DNA of 64,000 nucleotides, taken from Holothuria scabra (lineage: Eukaryota > Echinodermata > Holothuroidea > Aspidochirotida > Holothuriidae). Of this stretch, positions 45,251 through 56,996 are shown one piece after another. Below the pieces are notes generated by a model that was not told the DNA's origin, searched no databases, and worked only from the letters and a program-made list of their open reading frames with translations. Position 1 is the first letter of the stretch. Every line of letters starts with the position of its first letter. Location: NCBI GenBank assembly GCA_037179385.1, contig CM074195.1:5078438-5142437 (forward strand), read 5' to 3'. Position numbers and translations under genes: made by a program.

Positions 45251-47278
45251 CAGTGGCGTATCTAGAATTTTTTTCCAGGGGGGCAAAGGTATGGAATTTC
45301 CCAAAAATTTTTTCCCAGTCAACGTGTATGTATTTCATATAAAAAATTGCAAATTTTCAAGTGTAAAAACATTACCATGTCATTATGTAATATTACCTGC
45401 ATTTTTGATCTTAAAGTTTAACATAGAGCAATTGGAAATAACAGCCCTGAGTATATTATTTTGGTCAACAATATCTGGTTTATTTGTATGTACTAACGCA
45501 GTGACGTACCCAGGATTTCTCTGAAGGAGGTGGGGCGCGCAGTATGGTTAAGGGGAGGGGTCTCCGGAAATTTTTTGACGTTTTCAAGGGGCCTAGATGC
45601 AAAATAGTGCAAGATTTTCAACTTTGACAGGAACAGTGTGAAAAAGTTGAATCATGGTGGTTCATGAGGATAAAACTGAGACTTTTGCGTCTTTACATAC
45701 ATTCTTATGCCATTTATGCTACCTTACGAAGTAAAACTTATCATTAAATTTGCAAACTTTTAGGAGTCAAAATAAAAGAGCATTGATCGGTATAGGATTT
45801 GTGGTATTTCTTGGCCACAAAATGTTATTTATTAGCTAAGCTGAGCGCCACCATTAGTTGGCGCGGAGCGTAGAGAAAATTTCGAAAAATCAGACCCCTC
45901 AGATGGCCGGAAATAGCATTTCCCAGACTTATACGAAGAATCTACCCAGTCACTACCTTCTTTTGTCCATTGCAAATGAAATCCTCCCTTCAAAATATGT
46001 TCGCAAACTGCAAAGTGATCAGAGAATTAAGGGGTTATCTGACCCAAAAATGTAATTTTGCCCAAAAGACTGAGCGAAACGCCACCATTAGTTGGCACGG
46101 AGCGTAAAAACAAATTCGAAAAATCAGACCCCTCAGATGGTCAAAAATAGCGTTTTCATGCTTGTAAAGAGATCTAAACATGTAGTCTTTATTTTTATCG
46201 ATGCCACCAGCGGGAAACAGAGTCTCCTTTTTAAAGTTAAAATTGGAATTTGACAGAATTTGCCTATTTGTAGGAATTAAAATCTTGGCATCACTGAGGG
46301 ACGTACTTGCAGTGGCAATCCTTCTTCTTTGAAAATTTTTGAAAAATTGGGTGCCCTTAAATGCAATCTGGTGCCACATATGCTATCTTTTGAAGTACAA
46401 TCTGCTTTACTAAAGTTTAATTACTTATTTTAAAGAACAAAGAAAAATGGCGTATGTGAGGGGGGCATGGCCCAATGACCCCATTCCCTTCGTACGCCAC
46501 TAAAAGGAGGCTTAATAGTGCCTCGATCGCACAGGATATCCTGTTAGAATAGCAGTCTGTTAAGTGAAGAAGGCTACAAAGGTACTCATGGACCCGTTTA
46601 TTGTTACGCCCCAAGTCAGCAGAAAGCTTTTTTCCCGAACTAGCCTGTAAGCCTCCAAGGATTAGGCTAAGTAACAAAATCTAAGTATGTCAATGGATCC
46701 CGTTCATTCTAATTTCTAGACTAACTTGAAGTTAATCGTTGGCTATGGATTGTTTCAGCCCCACCCATTGTTATGTACACAGAGTAAAACCGGTATAGTT
46801 ACTACTAGCTTGCGAGACAATAAAATAAACTCGGGGGGGGGGGCTCTACGTTAGTGACTTGTCAGTTTTGACATTTGGATAAGTTCGGGTTTACAGCCTT
46901 TCAGTGTTAGTTGTACTGTATCAGCTGTTGTTGAATTCCTGAATAACAGCTTCATGTGCACTGAAATGCACTTATCATTAAAACCGCGCGTATACAAGAA
47001 ACATTCAATCTGCTACGGGCGAGGACATTTCCGTGGAACGCGAGTAGGGCCGGTTCTTGCGACACTGACGAAATCTCAAATCTGGGTTAATTTGTTGCAT
47101 AAAAATACGAATTATATATGAGAAATGTCTCAGAATTTCTTTTATTCTAAAAAAGTTTTGAGAAATTTTTGATAGAGTAAGAAAATTCATCAATTTCCCC
47201 AATTTCATCAAATTTCCCCAAATTTTTTTCCAGGGGGGGGGGCAACTTGCCCCCCTGCCCCCAGTAGCTACGCCACTG
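45251..47278 (+). mobile_element. 2,028-bp composite hAT-like element, copy 2
   Basis: It starts CAGTGGCGTATCTAGAATTT and ends AGTAGCTACGCCACTG, with ACTACGAC on both sides (45243-45250 and 47279-47286), a perfect 8-bp target duplication. The nested inner ends (CAGTGACGTACCCAGG at 45499, CGTACGCCACT at 46491-46501) are at corresponding places in copy 1, so the two-element composite was mobilised as one unit. The target was the endonuclease region of the L1-like element. No transposase is encoded. Confidence 0.92.
45835..46190 (+). repeat. Two tandem hairpin modules in composite 2
   Basis: Cores at 45841-45871 (CTGAGCGCCACC, GTTGGCGCGGAGCG) and 46071-46105 (TGAGCGAAACGCCACC, GTTGGCACGGAGCG), each followed by TTCGAAAAATCAGACCCCTC. 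Confidence 0.75.
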
Positions 47279-47286
47279 ACTACGAC

Positions 47287-48640
47287 AAACAACACCCTCA
47301 CCTAAACCCTGTCGTACAGTTTATTATGATTTCAATAAGGAGAGAAGGGGGGGTCGTTGGGAGGGAACCCGAAATTTTGTCTTTGGTAGGTCTCACTAGG
47401 GGTACCTCACGATGAAACTTTTTTTCTTACTTTTTGAGACACCCCGTTCCCGTGCCAGATAACATCTTAGCGCTTCAGGAAGGAAATAAAGCTCACACTT
47501 GATGTAGTCAGGTTTCACATCTGATTAATTGATAGAAACATGTATATTATAATACACAAAAAGTTACGTAACATTCGAGGTTAGCTAACACGTCAGTCAA
47601 GCATGTGTAGATTGCTTTTCAGGCAGTTTGAACACAATGAGAACATATATAATTTGCGGACCAGGATTCATGCAGGTACCAGTTTCACCCCACACCGCCT
47701 TTGATCTACTGGGGTGTCTATGATGCTTTCTCAAGAGGCAACGTCACAGCATGCTTAATACTCACATGTGTAGGGATCTTTTAAAAAAAAAACGAATATA
47801 GCTCTCTAGACCAATGAAAAACCAACAACCGATTCAAAGCAAGTAACTTAAATCGCTCCCTTGGGCAGATTTCTTCGTACCCTAGCTAGGACGAGGGAGG
47901 TGTTATTAGAACAAACAGGCTCCGTGCTTGGACTATTACGAGGCTTGCATAAAATAGCATAATGGTCTAAATGGAAAAATAGCTCGCATGGAAAGACTTT
48001 ACATACGCCATAGGAAGTGAGATCGTGTTTGGAACGTCGCCTTTGACATCACCATTCCTTAGCTTGTTATGAAGTAGGCAAAACAAGCCAGTGAGCTGGC
48101 ACTACTGGAAAAAAGGCCGTGGCCGGCTCGACTTGAACTGAACCAGTAGGTTGGAACTGTGCCCTAAATCCCCATCTAACTAACCTAGCTTTTTATACCA
48201 TGTAAAACCAAGTAATGTTACAAATCGTTTTCACTCTTAGGTTCCTAAAACTTCTCAGCCCCCATGGCACACCTAATCCGGCCAGTGATTATCACCTTTT
48301 ATTGCTCTCACTATAAACCGATGTGGTTGTTCTCTTCGGATAGTCTTGGATGTACTGTTCTAATATCAACAGATCTTTTCTTTTTTATTACTATTTACCG
48401 ATCCACTTATTCGTTTGGCATGACACCTTGTTTTATCATACGGTCGTACTTCGATCTGTTTTGTTGACCACATGTCTGGCGATTAAAGTATTTGGACAGC
48501 TATATCAAGTCAAGTGGGGGTTACTTCATGTAAGATGGACCTTAAACTGAAGTGAAAAGAAAGCTGAAGGGAGATGAATGAACTGAATAGCCCATAGTGA
48601 GTAGCATTAGTATATTTATTCAGTTCAGTCATAAGTTGAT
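47287..48640. other. Intergenic with one SINE 3' fragment
   Basis: 48078-48187 has the SINE words AGGCAAAACAAGCCAGTGAG, GGCCGGCTCGACTTGAACTG and CCCATCTAACTAACCT. The rest, including a G-run near 47345, is not recognised. Confidence 0.45.
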
Positions 48641-48644
48641 TTTA

Positions 48645-49000
48645 CATAAAGTATGGCGGTGCCAGAATGTCAAAACTGGGGAAGGGGCAGCAAACTAAGA
48701 ACAAAGGATAATATAAAGGGGTGAAAATGTTTGAAACCGAGCCCAAAGCCCCCGTACCTGATGGTGGGGTCCAGGGGACGAAGTTCCGAAAGTGCTGAGG
48801 ATTAAGCATAACTCTGGATACAAAATTAAGTCTCTGAAGAGGTGAATTATTTGTTGTTGTTTTTCGGTTAATCGAACTCCTAACTAACCGAACTTTGGGA
48901 GGGGGAAGGGGAAAATAAGGAAGGACAAAATCTGGGATGTTGAAAATGCCCCCCCCCCCCCCCGCCCGCTCCAGTGTCTCCAGTGTATGTACCCTCCCCG
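48645..49000 (+). repeat. Dispersed element, pair with 52389-52680
   Basis: Shares AGAATGTCAAAA, GGGGACGAAG(T/C), CTCTGGAT(A/G)C(A/G)AAATTAAG, TTTTTCGGTTAA and ACTCCTAACTA/ACTCCTAACTG in order with the later copy, whose start is AGTGGCGGCTCCAGAATG. Likely a non-autonomous DNA element; the C17 run near 48948 marks its right part. Confidence 0.6.
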
Positions 49001-49934
49001 GCTCTTGATTACTATTAACTACCAAATGCAGCTGGAAGTCAACCAAGCATAGACATCGATAAAAGAAATCAATTGTTCTGAAGCAAACAAATTCCCCGCT
49101 AACTGATTGATGGAGAATCAGCACTTTAGAGGGGACTTTTGTTTGAATTGTGATTTTGGGAGTAAATTTATCAAGGTTTGTAATCATCAAAGGATTTGTC
49201 TATCTAATGTGACGAATTATGCAATCCTATCGGCACAGATAAAATTGACCGAACGATATTCAATTCATGCTATAAAGAAACAAACAAGGTATCAATCATA
49301 CTTTAATAAAGAAAACACGGTTATCACCAACGTTCGGCTAAGAAGTAACAGTGTGACTCGGGTCTAATATTTCCAACTATATCCTAAAGAGAATTAAAAT
49401 GAATTCGAACAGTCAAACCCTCACCTTCATAGGACACTTCTGAAATGAGAAATAAATTGATTTAGTTTTCACTCAATTTAAAATGGCATATTGCGCAATA
49501 AGTTGTGATGTCTTTGTTGTACTACTCAAACTACAGTTTTTGTATTCTTTTGTGTTTCTGAAATTTGAAAAATGCGATGGCATTCGGAATCTTTTAGTGG
49601 GTGTTTTAATTATCAAGTCCTCTCTGCACAACATGCTACGGAAACAAGCAGGAAGCGCTCAAAGTCCTTAAACATTTTTAATTTCAAAGGGAAAAAACCA
49701 GGTAATGTGAGTTGTACAACAAGAAGGCCACAACTTATTCCCCAGTATAAGATTTTGTTTTATGTGAATTAAGTACAACGTTTAACATTCAACAATGGAA
49801 CCAACTATGACCAGATGACAATGAGAATTGGATGAATAGGATTAAAATTTCAACCTCTAAAATATATATTTTTGAAATTACAGATTTGATGTTCACTGCG
49901 CTTTATAACGGTTGTGAGGGGGAAAAGCTTACAG

Positions 49935-50130
49935 AAATTCAACTCTCACCCGAAAGTACAAATTTTGTCGTAGTCTACAGAAATTGTCAATCGGCACAGT
50001 TCTTTGATTGACAGCAAGTTAAAAACACGCAGAGTACTGAAGCTCATATTACACAGCATATAAGAGTGACTTTTTTATACATAGGTCTTGTATACTCACC
50101 CTTATTAAGCAATAAACTGAGAATTTGTCT
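49935..50130 (+). repeat. Dispersed repeat, pair with 28695-28920
   Basis: Same ordered blocks as the first copy, ending GGTCTTGTATACTCACCC then GCAATAAACTGAGA. Confidence 0.6.
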
Positions 50131-52388
50131 GCATAAGGATGTTTAGGAGCTTTGGTAAGTAGTAATTTAAGACAATTAGAACTGTTTGGGATGAGAGGAT
50201 AATGTCTTCAAAGAATTCTAAGAGGGGGTTGTGCTCTTCCACCAATCTGCTGAGATGTATGAATTACCATTTTCCCTTGTAGTTGCCTATCCCAAGATCC
50301 ATAATGTACATAACATATCTATTCGAACAAAGGGCAAGAAATTACCTCTGTTATTAAGACAAGGGGTGTTATGTGTCAGGTTAGCTGCTTCATCAAGTTC
50401 CGTAAAGTCATCACGAAAGTATTGCACAACTCTTCAAAGAACTAAATCAAAAACAGTCAAAAGGCAACCGTATGCATTCCCGCTGGCTGGTTGGATAATT
50501 ATACTTAAAGTGAGCTTGCTATACCTCTATCATTGGAATGCTAGTCAAACAGACTGCCAGCATAGTTTGATAGGTATGTTGTATTGTTGTTTAAAAGCAG
50601 TCGGATTCAGTTGAAGCGTTTCATTTATGATAAGCCGACAGACAAAAGGACCGTCAAACATTAAGTCAGTGCGTCACTGATAGGAAAGCTCAAACTGGTA
50701 AGGGCGTTGTAAACATAGGTACCCTGTCGGTACTTTGTATTTTTTTTTCACTTCAATGTGACATCGTTGCTCTTCATTGGCGCATGCATTGTTCGGTGTC
50801 GGATCTGACTTTCAAGAACGGTTCAAAGTATAAAGGAAACCCAGGTAAAATTGCAAATCTTTTGTTTTAAGTTGCTTAACAATTAACAATAATAAATTTC
50901 ACTCTTGAATAATATTTCTGATATTCCATTTTGTAATAATTTAGAGAAAAATCAAATCGACAAATTTTTAGTAGGTAACTTGTTCATAGCCTTAGTGGTA
51001 ATGTCTTTGGATGTGTAGTAATTCGGGGAAGGGGACGCTTAATAAATTTATATATAGCCATAAAAACTATCAGTCTCCCCCGCCTGTGCAAAGTAACTGA
51101 TCTGATTATTAGTTTTTTAAATAAGTTACTTTTATTCGTTTAATGGTAAGAAACTATAAACTTTTTCCACACCATCAAAAGTTTTCAGAAACTAAGATGA
51201 TCGGACTTTGTCCTTTGCACTTTTTTTGCATAATACGTGAATTTGAGGATATTTAATAAGCTATAATTTTTTCAACCTGTTGAGGGTTTAACAAATTGTG
51301 GTTTCTTGTAGTTTGTTATGTGGGGCTTTTTCTACTTTGTAGTTTAGTTAGCTGTTTCGTGCAGACTAGGGTCGTAAAATGCTAGAAATAGCAAAATGTG
51401 TATAAATTTTGAATAACGACTATAAATAAAGTAAATGTAAGCGGAACTCGACTGCAATAAGCTGGTATTAGTCCTAAGATCGATGGGACAGGCAAAGTAA
51501 ATTCTAAGTGACAATAATCCATGCACGGCGGTCGACTACCTTTGAGATATGATTTCGTTACTAACAAATGGGTGTCGACATTTCCCTTCACCGTGACGAA
51601 AGTAATAGTTTTGTAGATTGGGCTGACACTAAGAAATGTTTCGGACGTCCTTTGCATTTAATAATTTAACAAAAATTAGCAAATTGCAAAAGATCAGAAA
51701 ATTATTTGATAACATACACCACTTCTGCCTTGTGAAATGTTTCTGTGGTGTTAGTTAATCATATGGGAGTTCGTATCATAAATTAACGCTAAAACGGTTA
51801 CATATTGTAAGTTGCGTTTCACCCCTCTGTGACAAAATTGTTTCCAATCTGTGCCCCTGACATATGAGCAGCTTTTAGATTTAATTCAAAGTGATTCCAC
51901 ATTTTGTGACCGGAAATGACTAATTTTCTCCACACATCTCGCCATTTTGGTTCACATACAAGCCCCTCTGACCAACTTGCCCAAATCATTTTAATCTTTT
52001 TACTTAAAATAGTATTTGCTTTAAAAGTTATGAAATTGTAGGAATGCATGAAATGTAACAACCAAAGAAAATCCCTTTACGCTGAATTTCATTCGTTCCA
52101 TAAGAACATGATTTTTCCAATATCTTAGAAAAGAGGTTGACATAGTGCTACTTTCTAAAAAGTTGAGAAATTGAATTGTCAGCAGGACTGCAGAAAGTGA
52201 AAATACAAGTCTTATTCATAAATCAAAAATTGTTTTGTTTATGCCACCGCATGTTCCCTATACAGAAAACCAAATTGGAAGTTTTGAATTTCGGTTAAAT
52301 GTAATATATCGAAAGGAATTTTGAGTATATGTTTCAATTGGTGGGTGCTCAAACAGAATTTATCCTACCATTTCTTCGAGCCGTGTGA
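50131..52388. other. Intergenic, no gene recognised
   Basis: A 128-codon open frame at 50231-50614 has no ATG at its left edge and no recognisable domain, so I do not call it a gene. No repeat pattern stands out. Confidence 0.35.
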
Positions 52389-52680
52389 GCAGTGGCGGCT
52401 CCAGAATGTCAAAATTTGGGGACAAACTAAAAGCTAAGGACAGTGTTTGGGATGAATTTTCGGGCGCAGAGCCAAACCTAGCCAAAAGCGTCCCTTTCCT
52501 GGGGAGGGGGTCAAGGGGGCGAAGCCTCAAAGCTCGGAGGTTTTAGCACATCTCTGGATGCGAAATTAAGTTTTTGGAGAGGTATTTTATTTATTTTTTT
52601 CGGTTAACTCAACTCCTAACTGATCAGAGTGTGGGGGGGGGGGTTAGAGCAAGGTCAAAATCTGGCTGGCCCAAGCCCTC
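52389..52680 (+). repeat. Dispersed element, pair with 48645-49000
   Basis: Starts CAGTGGCGGCTCCAGAATG, which is a hAT-like beginning, and follows the same block order as the 48645 copy. A G10 run lies near 52633. The right end is unclear. Confidence 0.6.
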
Positions 52681-53036
52681 TGTTTAGTTACCCCCGCAAC
52701 TCTGCGACTGAAAATAAGTGTGGAACGGCTGCTTTTGCGCTTTTAAGTACTAGCCCACGCCACAGTCTTTGTCGGTGTTTCCTTGCATTGTGAAGTCACA
52801 AACAAAAGCTTTATATTTTATTTAAATTATTATTTGATTAATTTCATTATCATTTCATTTATCTCAGATTTATTTTAAAAAAAATAAAAAAAAAATATTT
52901 GTAATTACTTGGAAAGGTGATTTCGTCATTATAAATAGGTTGTCATAGCTGCCCTTTCGTCAAAGTTAAACACGCTTTATTTCCAGCCTTTTTCAAATAT
53001 TCATTTAAACATGTTCATGGATTTTTTTGTACAAAA

Positions 53037-53228
53037 GTCAAGTGGTGAGAGCATCCCAATTGCAGCCCAGTAGTCTGAAAAATGGAACCTGATTGGTGCT
53101 TAGCGCATGAGATGGATTAGGGAAACAAGCTAGGGAGCTACAACTGAAAAGGGGGCTCGCTGTCGGCTAGATATTAACGAGTTAACCGGTTGTTTAGAAA
53201 CTCAGCAGCCCAAACCCATCTAACTCCT
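53037..53228 (+). repeat. tRNA-derived SINE, B box lost
   Basis: An A-box-like head (CAAGTGGTGAGAGCATCC) is followed by the family body (GATTGGTGCTTAGCGCATGA, AGCTACAACTGAAAAGGGGG, AACCGGTTGTTTAGAAACTC, CCCATCTAACTCC). The B-box part is deleted relative to 5860-6100. Confidence 0.65.
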
Positions 53229-53299
53229 TTGCCAAATACATAACTTGATGATAGACAGACAATACTATCTTATACATGGAAATGTAATCCGGCTTAAGT

Positions 53300-53600
53300 A
53301 CACTTTAAAAATCCTGGTTAAAATTGTAACGTTGTTACCAATTAATTGTCCATATATATCCATGTCAAAATTACCGGATTTCGTGGTAATTTTAAGCAAT
53401 AAATGCATTGTGATTTCACAATTCCTGCTTAAAATGACCACGAAATGCTGGTCATAAAGCGGGAAATAGTTGATAACCATACATACATATCTTGGTTAAA
53501 ATTACCAGGAAACCCTGGTTACTTTTACCAGTAATCGTATGGAAACTTGGTGACCACAATCCTGGTTAAATTTGGCCAGAATGTTTTAGAGTGTTAAAGT
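53300..53600. mobile_element. Foldback element with CCTGGTTAAAAT words
   Basis: ACACTTTAAAAATCCTGG at the left pairs with the reverse complement of CCAGAATGTTTTAGAGTGTT at the right. Further inverted repeats sit inside, centred near 53410 (CCGGATTTCGTGGT/ACCACGAAATGCTGG). No coding capacity. Confidence 0.65.
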
Positions 53601-53800
53601 AAATCCACGTCGTGCAAATTGTGCAGGGTAATTAACAATCTTGCCAAATCAACCGTGTCATTGTTTGTCACACAAATGAATAAAATTTTAGCTGCCTCGT
53701 GAAGTGAAGAAGCTTTTTGTTCTACAATCGTTCCCTCATGGCTAACAGCTCCCTTGTGAAGTGATAACTATAGATCTCGACCAATGAAATTGAACACTTA

Positions 53801-54203
53801 CACTCTAAAATCAAAAGAGTGAACTTAGTCACTCTTTGATCGAGTGGAAAGTATAAATTCACTCCATAAGAGTGACAATTCACTCCAAGAGGAGTGAAGT
53901 TCCCTCCAAAAAGAGTGAAGTTCCCTCCAAAAAGAGTGAAGTTCCCTCCAAAAAGAGTGAAGTTTCACTCTTGATGGAGTGCCCACAGTGATCGCTCTTA
54001 AAAAAGGAGCGATCATTGCAGGCACTCGTGGAAGAGTGAACTTTCCCTCTTCCTCTAGTGAATTTCACTCTTTTTGGAGCGAACATCACTCTTTTTGGAG
54101 GGAACTTCACTCCTCTTGGAGTGAATTATCACTCTAATGGAGTGAATTTACACTTTTCACTCGATCAAAGAGCGACTAAGTTCACTCTTTTGATTTTAGA
54201 TTG
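53801..54203. mobile_element. Foldback element, GAGTG/CACTC family, copy 2
   Basis: The first bases CACTCTAAAATCAAAAGAG are the near-exact reverse complement of the end, CTCTTTTGATTTTAGATTG, and TA lies outside both ends. GTGAAGTTCCCTCCAAAAAGA is repeated in tandem three times at 53895-53957, while the opposite arm has fewer copies. Shares its plan with 27764-28095. Confidence 0.85.
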
Positions 54204-54430
54204 TATGAACCTGACTTCTTCTATAGAAAAGTGAGGCCTGGAAATCAGCATTCGAAGCGCCTTCGATTCAGCGTGTGAGATCTGGCGAGGTTGTACCGTG
54301 AACTAAAATTGCACAAGCGTAAGAAAAGAGCTTTTTGAGTAGTTGATAAAGATGTTCAGTAGGCAAAGCAAAGTCCATTTCAAGCCATCTGATCTGAATT
54401 CTAGACCTGGCTATAGCTACTCGTCTCCTG

Positions 54431-54465
54431 TTTTTTTTTTTTTTTTCTTCTTCTTCTTCTTCTTT
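54431..54465. repeat. T-run and (CTT)n simple repeat
   Basis: A run of about 16 T passes directly into six CTT units before TTTACG. Confidence 0.85.
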
Positions 54466-54612
54466 TACGTAATAACATACTTTTAGATATGAAAAAAGTG
54501 TGTGTGAAGTTTCTTACCCTCCGAAGTTTGATTGCAATGAATACTTATCACATATAATTCCTAATTACAAACGTCCAACTACAAAATGGGAGTGAAAACA
54601 AACATATAACAG

Positions 54613-54826
54613 GATCCCCACTAATTTTGCTTACACCCCGGTTTCAACCGCAAGCATTAAATCTTTTGGTGTATTTTAAAACCTCCCCAAGTTTACTGCA
54701 TATTTATTGCGAGTGCACTTATACAGCTGAAAATTCGTTTTTCGAAGGCGCATAGTAACCTTCAGAGGACAGCATTTTCAATTTTACAATTAACGTTAAG
54801 ACCGCAAATTTGGTAACCTAGTTATC
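54613..54826 (+). repeat. Duplicated 0.2-kb segment, left copy
   Basis: CCCACTAATTTTGCTTACAC, CCCCGGTTTCAACCG, CAGCTGAAAATTCGTTTTTC and TTTTACAATTAA recur at 55009-55212 with roughly 75-80 per cent similarity by eye. Confidence 0.75.
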
Positions 54827-54837
54827 TTTGCTCATTG

Positions 54838-55008
54838 CAGGCGCGTAGCTAGGATTGTGTCATGGGGGTGGGTGGTGTCATGGTTGGGTTTTGGGGCACG
54901 ACATGATGGACAAGTTTAAGGATAGAGAGAAAATCCGCTATTTTAGGTGTTTTTTGCATTGCAAGGATGGGTCTTAGGGGGTGCAACCCCCCTCCAGCTA
55001 CGCCACTG
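54838..55008 (-). mobile_element. MITE family A, inverted copy
   Basis: It begins CAGGCGCGTAGCTAGGATTG and ends CCAGCTACGCCACTG, and the interior (CTAAGGATAGAGAGAAAA as TTAAGGATAGAGAGAAAATC) is the reverse complement of the 4800 element. It separates the two copies of the 0.2-kb duplicated segment; no matching 8-bp flanks are visible. Confidence 0.7.
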
Positions 55009-55212
55009 ATACCCACTAATTTTACTCACACCCCGGCTTCAACCGATGGCATTGAATCTCTTTTGCTCTATTTGAATGCCTCCTCAAGTTTCATGCGAGT
55101 GAACTTATCCAGCTGAAAAATCGTTTTTCAAAGGTTCATAGTAGCGTTCAGAGAAAAGCATATTCAATTTTACAATTAAAGTCTAGACTGCAAAGTTGGA
55201 AACCTAATTAAC
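55009..55212 (+). repeat. Duplicated 0.2-kb segment, right copy
   Basis: Begins immediately after the MITE's last base with ATACCCACTAATTTTACTC and follows the left copy to about AACCTAATTA. Confidence 0.75.
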
Positions 55213-56996
55213 CGAATAAATGAATACTTGTAATGAAGGCATATTTCGTAACATCTTTCTCACGTTATTCCAGAGTTCCCACCTATCACCTGGTCAAAGT
55301 CTGGCAAACGAAGTGTAGACAAATCAGGACAACAAGTGATTGTCTGATTTCAGTCGGCCATAACTCACCTGATCACCTTTTAATCTTCAGTTTCCTTGCT
55401 TACCTCTATCATGGTTGGCTGTACACTAAATTGTATCTTTATTCCTTCAATTTCACTGAATTTTAAGGTGTGAAATTCATTAGCACAGTAAATAAAGATG
55501 ACATAAGGCTAATGGACCCACTAATGACTGCCTACAGTCACTAAACAAAAGTGCTGAACGGATTCCTCTCTAGAACCGCCTCTCTTTTCAAGAAAGTTAC
55601 AGTTTATGAAATGGGATAAAACTTAGAATAAAAGTAATAAGGCTTTCAAGTGATAAGACAAGTTGCAACTCTTTGATATAAAGTTGACCGAATTTTAATT
55701 ATTCGTCGATTCGAATCCTTATTTAGTTCGACCTCCAGATGCTTAAAAATCTGAAAGTATGAGAAACTACGAACATTTTGAAGTAGCTGTAGGCTAGGTG
55801 TCGCCTTTCTTTCCTTTTTGTGAGTAACGTGTACATGGATAACATAGTCTTGCTCATGGACGTCGATTTCGGGGGGGGGGGGGGCAGGAGGGACATGTCC
55901 TCCCAATTTTTTGAGTAGAGGGGACACTAACGTAAAAGTCCCCCTCCCCCTCCGCACTTTTTGTAACATGAAACTTTAAAAATGTTTGGTACTACCAAAA
56001 GGCTACACATGTATGTCTGTAGGTTATGAAAGGTGTGCTCTACCGATTACGATCGATTTCTGTATCAATAATTACAGGTTTATTCTTTTAAAATACCCCA
56101 AATTTTCGAGCGCTCAGCGCGCTTGCAGTCTCATTGATGATCTTTTTTCACTTGCATATGAAATATAAATAATTTATCGGACTCTATGATTATTTCGGTT
56201 GTTCGTGTGCATAGGGCAGCAGGTGTGGTTATGAAGGAGCAAAACATATACGAATTTGAAGAGGAATCGTCCCCTACTTTGTTTTAATGAAATTTGTAAT
56301 CTTAAGTGAATGAACAGCCCGGCAGGCGTAATACATTTTAAGGAAAATATCTCAGGGCACAGTCTGCGTGCAACTTTTTCAGAAAAATAAATGATTTCTA
56401 ATGCAAAATTTTGACACTAGCATATCACACATTCCTAGAGCGATTCGACCATTTCGTACTTAGACCATTATTACAGAAGTAAATCACACTGAATTTTGCT
56501 AGATTAGAGACTTTAATGTGGAATTAGAGGTACACCCCGATCCTCTGTCTGCAGATAGTGTATGATGAGGTGTCGTTTGAAACTTCTAATTGACATATTT
56601 TAATGTTTTTTGTGTCAGCAATCTTACACCGGTAGGCCTATGCAACGGTGTCTCAGTAGCACCAGTGATTACCAGCCCCCTCTCCCTTGATCTGTGATTT
56701 TCCTGCAGTAAACTGAAGTGTGCTTTGATCAGTTTATGAATTTAGTTTACCTTCTTTCATCACAATTGGTTCGTTACTATTAAAACTTTTTGTACAAATC
56801 CTTCACAAACTGTCACAATTTTCGTTGTGATTCTATTTACTTAAAGAGTATACCCGGTATTTTTATGTACATTGACCGTATAGTCCGTTGAAGTAATTAC
56901 CCACACTTTCAAGAACATGTTTGGAGTTTCCTAGCAACTCAAAGTATTGAAACATTTAGCACCATTTGGCATCTGTGTCCCCTTTTCTCACGCACC
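55213..56996. other. Intergenic, no gene recognised
   Basis: G14 followed by CAGGAGGGACATGTCCTCCC at 55870-55903 is an inverted-repeat remnant. No coding region recognised. Confidence 0.35.

Noticed and set aside
48642..49190. 183-codon minus-strand frame
   Set aside because: It crosses a dispersed element and reads through the C17 run; the peptide is low-complexity and not gene-like.
50231..50614. 128-codon open frame on the plus strand
   Set aside because: No ATG at its edge, no recognisable motif, no splice context; compatible with chance in this length of DNA.
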